Below are positions 6,102-8,622 of a stretch of DNA of 8,622 nt, piece by piece. The stretch is from Candidatus Alkanophagales archaeon (GTDB taxonomy: Archaea; Halobacteriota; Syntropharchaeia; Alkanophagales; B39-G2), in contig QMVQ01000055.1 in assembly GCA_003661185.1 (NCBI GenBank), positions 1 to 8,622 on the forward strand. Reading direction: 5' to 3'. Position numbers and translations under genes: made by a program. Under the pieces are notes generated by a model. The model did not search any database. It was given only the letters and a program-made list of their open reading frames with translations, and was not told the origin of the DNA. The stretch's first letter is position 1. The number at the start of each line of letters is the position of its first letter.

Positions 6102-6758
6102 TCATATCCACTTTAACTTCCTCTTGGGAACCTTAATGGCAAAGCGTAACGCCTTTTCCGAAAACGAGCCATCCCAGTCAGTTAAGTCTATCTTGAACTT
6201 CAAACGCCCCTTCATCCCACAAGATACTGCAGTCAGCTCGCAACTGTAACTTTTCTTCGCCTCTAAGGGGATTTCTGGATAGCTAAATGTCTTTATCCTA
6301 ACCTCACTATCTCTCTTTTCCATGACCAGAACGTAGAAGCCCCTGTGCAGATGAATCTTCCTAGGAGGAAAAAGTGATGGTATATAAACAGGCGGCCCTC
6401 CTCCACGCAAAATCATTCTCTCCATCCCCCAAGCGCACTTAGCCTGCTTGGGCTTCCCCTCACCGTTGAGAATTTTTATCTCGACCTCGCAATCTTCAGC
6501 AGCAAAATTTTTTACTTCGACGACTCCCTTCAGGAAGAGATATTCCCCTAAGCCGTTTTTATACTTCTCAAAGTCAAGCTCTCTATGCCCCTTTAGATAT
6601 ACTTTCAGCTTCGGAGACCTGAGAATATGGTGAATGGCGTAAAGTCCTGTAAATAAGGCTGTGAGGAATGTAAAGACTTCGGTGAGATGCGAAGCACTTA
6701 ATTGTATCCCACGCCTTATCAAATCCCATATTAAATTCCCATTTAAATCCCATGACAT
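6102..6758 (-). CDS. Hypothetical one-pass membrane protein with a beta-rich cytoplasmic domain
   Basis: I do not recognise this family. The 218-residue product (from ATG 6758) has one hydrophobic helix at about 25-45 (LTEVFTFLTALFTGLYAIHHIL) followed by the basic string RSPKLKVYLKGH, so the remaining ~170 residues should lie in the cytoplasm. That part alternates short hydrophobic strands with charged turns, as in a beta-sandwich, and holds several cysteines. A GTG at 6770 in the same frame would add four residues. I prefer the ATG because CTTTAAAG at 6784-6791 lies 26-33 bases before it, fitting a leaderless mRNA. It is on the same strand as HPS-RraA, about 90 bases upstream of it, with a separate promoter-like repeat between them. 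Base composition is more AT-rich than the flanking genes, which could point to a different origin. Confidence 0.7.
   Translation of the reverse strand: MSWDLNGNLIWDLIRRGIQLSASHLTEVFTFLTALFTGLYAIHHILRSPKLKVYLKGHRELDFEKYKNGLGEYLFLKGVVEVKNFAAEDCEVEIKILNGEGKPKQAKCAWGMERMILRGGGPPVYIPSLFPPRKIHLHRGFYVLVMEKRDSEVRIKTFSYPEIPLEAKKSYSCELTAVSCGMKGRLKFKIDLTDWDGSFSEKALRFAIKVPKRKLKWI
6718..6753. repeat. Degenerate ~12-bp triplication inside the membrane-protein gene
   Basis: Three imperfect copies of (A)TNAAATCCCAT-like sequence follow one another. Within the gene they encode the repeated WDLNGNLIWDL string before the membrane helix. Probably replication slippage; no function is implied. Confidence 0.45.
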
Positions 6759-6783
6759 GTCCGTGGACACGTTGCATTTTTTC

Positions 6784-6791
6784 CTTTAAAG
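6784..6791 (-). promoter_or_regulatory. Candidate TATA box of the membrane-protein gene
   Basis: CTTTAAAG, palindromic, 26-33 bases upstream of the ATG at 6758. It fits a leaderless start there better than a start at the GTG (6770). The AAAGGA overlapping it would be a Shine-Dalgarno for a different frame (ATG 6777) that looks non-coding. Confidence 0.4.
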
Positions 6792-7092
6792 ATTCTCTTC
6801 CCTCGGCAGCCTTCAGAAGCGGCTTGGCTCCATAAGTCGAGCGTTGCGAGCACGTCCTCCAGCATCTACTTCTCGGCTACCCGTGGCAGCACGATCTCGA
6901 CGGACGGAACGAAATGTGATAGTCGTCGCAAACCCGCTCATATACGCTCTTCAGAAAGAAGTTGGTCTGCTTCGTCACGATCCTTTGCTCCAAGCAAGAA
7001 GAAACCTTATGCTGCTCTCATCACCTGCACATCGCCCCGATGCGACCTTTCGCCGCCGAAAATGCCGATATATCTGAGCCTCGGGCTTCTCA
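6792..7092 (-). other. No intact gene; decayed coding-like traces
   Basis: This stretch has no open frame with recognisable protein. On the minus strand several short frames look protein-like with G/C-biased third positions: around 6900-6960 (FFLKSVYERVCDDYHISF), then in a shifted frame around 6855-6910 (HFVPSVEIVLPRVAEK, stop, MLEDVLATLDLWSQAA). They are broken by frameshifts and stops. I recognise no family. They may be the end of the decayed integrase-borne element or another dead gene. Confidence 0.35.
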
Positions 7093-7638
7093 TCACGCCA
7101 CCGTGCTGATGCCTCCCGAGGGGGCGTCCGGGTCGCCCGCCTGCGGGGCGTCTCTCCCCACCGCACAAGATACGGGAGCGAAGACGATACGGATGCGGCG
7201 GGCGCCGGTCTCGTTGCGCATCATCACACGTAAGGTCGGACTACAGTTTGAGGTTCCCAACCTCGGAAATGCGGCGCCGCTTCAGCTCGATCCGCGAGAC
7301 CAGCTTTTCCTTCCCTCGCCACCTGTAGGACGCCTTGGGATTACCTTGTAGCCGTACTTTGCAATCCTCCCGATTCCATTTCCACCATCGCAACAATTTT
7401 CTCCACGTCCTCTCTTGCCAGCTCGTCGGAATCGCCGCGTCCGTCGAGGTAGCGCTCGGCGATGATCCGCAGCGTCCGCACGTATTTTTCTATCCGCGCC
7501 AGCTTCAAAGCCCTTCGCAAAGCAGTGCCTCTCAAAATTCCTTATCAAGTCCTTATTCCTGTCGGAGATGGGCGATCGAGCCAGCGCCCGCTCCGCCCGC
7601 CGGAGCCTATCCGGGAAGTCGTGGATGCCGCCGGTTAT
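7093..7638 (-). pseudogene. Decayed archaeal tyrosine recombinase (integrase), several frameshifts and a deletion
   Basis: Joined across frames, the minus strand spells the core-binding domain of an archaeal XerC/D-like integrase. The pieces are IHDFPDRLRRAERAL and DRNKDLIRNFERHCFAKG (to about 7507), then after a one-base shift KLARIEKYVRTLRIIAE and EDVEKIVAMVEME (to about 7375), then RIAKYGYKVIPRR and, shifted again, YRWRGKEKLVSRIELKRRR, ending at a TAG (7241-7243). A piece of the catalytic domain follows at 7224-7093 (MRNETGARRIRIVFA ... DPDAP), ending in TGA. The segment that should hold the first catalytic Arg is missing between these blocks, and I find no His-x-x-Arg box or Tyr. No start codon survives. 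The gene reads away from the 3' end of tRNA-Thr, the usual arrangement for a tRNA-integrated element. Family assignment is from recognition of the pattern, not a search. Confidence 0.72.
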
Positions 7639-7655
7639 CGAGAAGAGAATTGGGT

Positions 7656-7661
7656 AAAAAA
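7656..7661 (-). terminator. T6 tract after tRNA-Thr
   Basis: The minus strand has six Ts 21-26 bases past the tRNA 3' end, which is sufficient for archaeal termination. It falls just before the integrase remnant. Confidence 0.45.
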
Positions 7662-7681
7662 GACTTAAACTTAATTTACAA

Positions 7682-7754
7682 AGCCTTGGGCGGGACTCGA
7701 ACCCGCGACCTCCTCCTTACCAGAGAGGCGCTCTTCCGACTGAGCTACCAAGGC
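7682..7754 (-). tRNA. tRNA-Thr (anticodon GGT)
   Basis: The 73-base minus-strand sequence folds into a complete cloverleaf. The 7-bp acceptor stem is GCCTTGG/CCAAGGC with discriminator T. The D stem is GCTC/GAGC, the anticodon stem CCTCT/GGAGG with loop CTGGTAA (anticodon GGT, threonine), the variable loop AGGTC, and the T stem GCGGG/CCCGC with loop TTCGAGT. No intron is present and CCA is not encoded. U73 is common in archaeal tRNA-Thr. The gene is intact despite the integrase remnant beside its 3' end and the TnpB element beside its 5' end. Confidence 0.96.
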
Positions 7755-7771
7755 TCACTTTTAGTTACCCT

Positions 7772-7787
7772 CTTAAAAATTAAAACT
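7772..7787 (-). promoter_or_regulatory. AT-rich promoter element of tRNA-Thr
   Basis: The minus strand reads GTTTTAATTTTTAAG from about 33 to 18 bases upstream of the mature tRNA 5' end, the position expected for an archaeal TATA box. The exact box within this run cannot be chosen. Confidence 0.45.
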
Positions 7788-7801
7788 TTTTCATAAGCCT
7801 T

Positions 7802-7836
7802 GGCGGTAGGAGACCACCGGGTGGAGGAATGCCGCC
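7802..7836 (+). repeat. Hairpin at the left end of the TnpB element
   Basis: Bases 7802-7807 pair with 7831-7836 (5 GC pairs plus one G-T). A symmetric six-by-six internal loop follows, and an inner stem pairs 7814-7817 with 7821-7824 around a three-base loop. Subterminal imperfect hairpins of this kind are what TnpA recognises in IS200/IS605 elements. It is 52 bases before the tnpB start. Confidence 0.55.
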
Positions 7837-7887
7837 TTTCTCACCTCCGTTAGTTTTTTTAAATCTTGAAGGCATATATGAACATCG

Positions 7888-8622
7888 ATGGAAACTACCA
7901 AGACGGTGGTTTGCAAGCTTGATACGACTGAAGAGGAATTCAGAAAACTTATGGATACAGTTAAGGCTTTTAGAGATGCCTGTAACTACATTAGCGGGGT
8001 AGCTTGGGAGAGAAGATGCTTTAATCCCGTTGCACTGCACCACCTTGTTTACTACGAAACTCGTGAGAGGTTTAAGCTTCCCGCAAATCTTGCGATAAGA
8101 GCGAGAGACAGAGTTGCCAAGTCTTACAAGGTTGATAGGAAGAAGCAACACCAGTTCAGACAGCTTTCTATGGATTTGGATAAGCGATTGTTCACTCTTC
8201 TTAGAAATAAGGAATATCGGGCTTCTATATCCACGATTTACGGGAGAGTTAGGGTTAGACTTGCTATTGGGGATTATCAGCGAGAACTTTTGAAGAATCC
8301 AGTAGGGGATGCAAAGCTTGTTTACAGACGAGATAGTAAGGAATTTTATCTGCATATTACTGTTCTGATGAAAGTTCCAGAACCTTCTGGAAGTAATCCA
8401 GTTGGTGTTGACATCGGGATTAACAAGCTCTTGGTAGCTTCCAATGGGTTTAGTGTTAATGGTAAGCCAATCGAGCATAGGAGGCGACATTTTAGAGAGC
8501 TTAGACGCTCCCTCCAGCTCAAGCGCACCTCCTCTGCAAAGAGGAGGCTTGAACGGCTTAGCGGAAGGGAGCGGAGATGGGTCAACACCGTGCTGCATCA
8601 GGTAAGCAGGGCTTTCGTCAAC
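7888..8622 (+). CDS. tnpB: TnpB RNA-guided nuclease-like transposon protein (3' end outside window)
   Basis: The frame is open from ATG 7888 to the window end: 245 codons, no stop. An in-frame TGA at 7879-7881 makes this the first possible start. The N-terminal wedge/REC part shows AFRDACNYISGVAWE (27-41), LHHLVYYETRERFKLPANLAI (50-70) and RARDRVAKSYK. A beta segment follows around KLVYRRDSKEFYLHITV. Then comes GVDIGINKLLVAS with Asp175, the first RuvC-like catalytic residue, and the basic helix region RRRHFRELRRSLQ to GRERRWVNTVLHQVSRAFV. The remaining catalytic Glu and Asp and the zinc finger would be beyond the edge. TnpB proteins cut DNA guided by an RNA from the element's right end. A T-rich TTTTTAAAT at about 7856-7864, 24-32 bases before the ATG, suggests a leaderless mRNA. 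Up to the edge the copy looks intact. Confidence 0.88.
   Translation, partial: METTKTVVCKLDTTEEEFRKLMDTVKAFRDACNYISGVAWERRCFNPVALHHLVYYETRERFKLPANLAIRARDRVAKSYKVDRKKQHQFRQLSMDLDKRLFTLLRNKEYRASISTIYGRVRVRLAIGDYQRELLKNPVGDAKLVYRRDSKEFYLHITVLMKVPEPSGSNPVGVDIGINKLLVASNGFSVNGKPIEHRRRHFRELRRSLQLKRTSSAKRRLERLSGRERRWVNTVLHQVSRAFVN

Larger units (their letters stand above)
7795..8622 (+). mobile_element. TnpB-encoding element (IS200/IS605 superfamily, IS1341-like), left part
   Basis: The element contains tnpB and a structured left flank and continues beyond the window. No tnpA is present between the tRNA and tnpB, which fits the tnpB-only IS1341 layout, although a tnpA on the far side cannot be excluded. 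The left boundary is approximate: I place it before the hairpin at 7802-7836, at AAGCCTTGG (7795-7803). The guide (omega/re) RNA and right end would lie downstream, out of view. Base composition is visibly more AT-rich than the metabolic genes. Confidence 0.65.

Noticed and set aside
6583..6777. Minus-strand frame from ATG 6777 with a nearby AAAGGA
   Set aside because: It overlaps the N-terminus of the membrane protein in another frame, lacks protein-like organisation, and the alternative frame has a clear membrane helix.
7795..7803. Attachment-site duplicate of the tRNA 3' end
   Set aside because: Only nine bases match, and it lies on the side of the tRNA away from the integrase remnant, so it cannot be the far attachment site of that element; listed only as a coincidence worth checking.
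7780..8598. Long minus-strand open frame of 272 codons
   Set aside because: It is antisense to tnpB, whose plus-strand translation is clearly a real protein; the antisense product resembles nothing and is rich in Ser, Pro and Leu as shadows often are.
1..8622. CRISPR array, rRNA or replication origin
   Set aside because: No regularly spaced repeats, no rRNA-like sequence and no clustered origin boxes were seen on either strand.

Overview
The window looks like a chromosomal segment of an archaeon, probably a euryarchaeote of the methanogen / ANME / Archaeoglobi kind. The evidence is a thiolase followed by a DUF35 zinc-ribbon/OB-fold partner, a COG1340-type archaeal coiled-coil protein, a fused hexulose-6-phosphate synthase/RraA-like protein, TATA-like boxes placed as in archaeal promoters, a tRNA gene without an encoded CCA, and a decayed archaeal-type tyrosine recombinase. 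The exact lineage cannot be fixed from the sequence alone.

Layout. Bases 1-54 (minus) hold the first 18 codons of a gene that leaves the window and resembles the N-terminus of an archaeal VapB-like antitoxin. A non-coding stretch (55-218) follows, with a strong two-tier hairpin and a T-tract. Next is a plus-strand pair, a thiolase-family enzyme (219-1430) and its DUF35 partner (1448-1855). A nitrilase-superfamily amidohydrolase (2007-2822, plus) then meets prephenate dehydratase pheA (2819-3646, minus) with their stop codons overlapping. pheA is the second gene of a tight minus-strand operon: the coiled-coil gene (3648-4514) ends one base before the pheA start, and a TATA-like box lies near 4600. 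Further along the minus strand are the HPS-RraA fusion (4726-6009), which has a tandemly duplicated 13-bp TATA-like element upstream, and a one-pass membrane protein of unknown function (6102-6758).

The right part is an accessory region. From about 6770 to 7680 there is no intact gene. It contains the frameshifted and internally deleted remains of a tyrosine recombinase/integrase (about 7093-7638, minus) next to the 3' end of an intact tRNA-Thr(GGT) gene (7682-7754, minus). This is the arrangement expected of an old element integrated at a tRNA. On the other side of the tRNA a TnpB-encoding element (IS200/IS605 superfamily, IS1341-like layout without a visible tnpA) starts at about 7795; its tnpB (7888 onward, plus) runs off the window.

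How the genes relate. Thiolase and DUF35 probably form one acyl-transferring complex. pheA makes phenylpyruvate for phenylalanine synthesis and has a C-terminal ACT domain for feedback control. The HPS half of the fusion probably works in the ribulose-monophosphate pathway (formaldehyde / pentose phosphate interconversion). I found no convincing new multi-gene system. The best leads are the fossil integrase at tRNA-Thr, the HPS-RraA fusion with its duplicated promoter element, the coiled-coil/pheA coupling, and the structured DNA upstream of the thiolase and at the TnpB element's left end.
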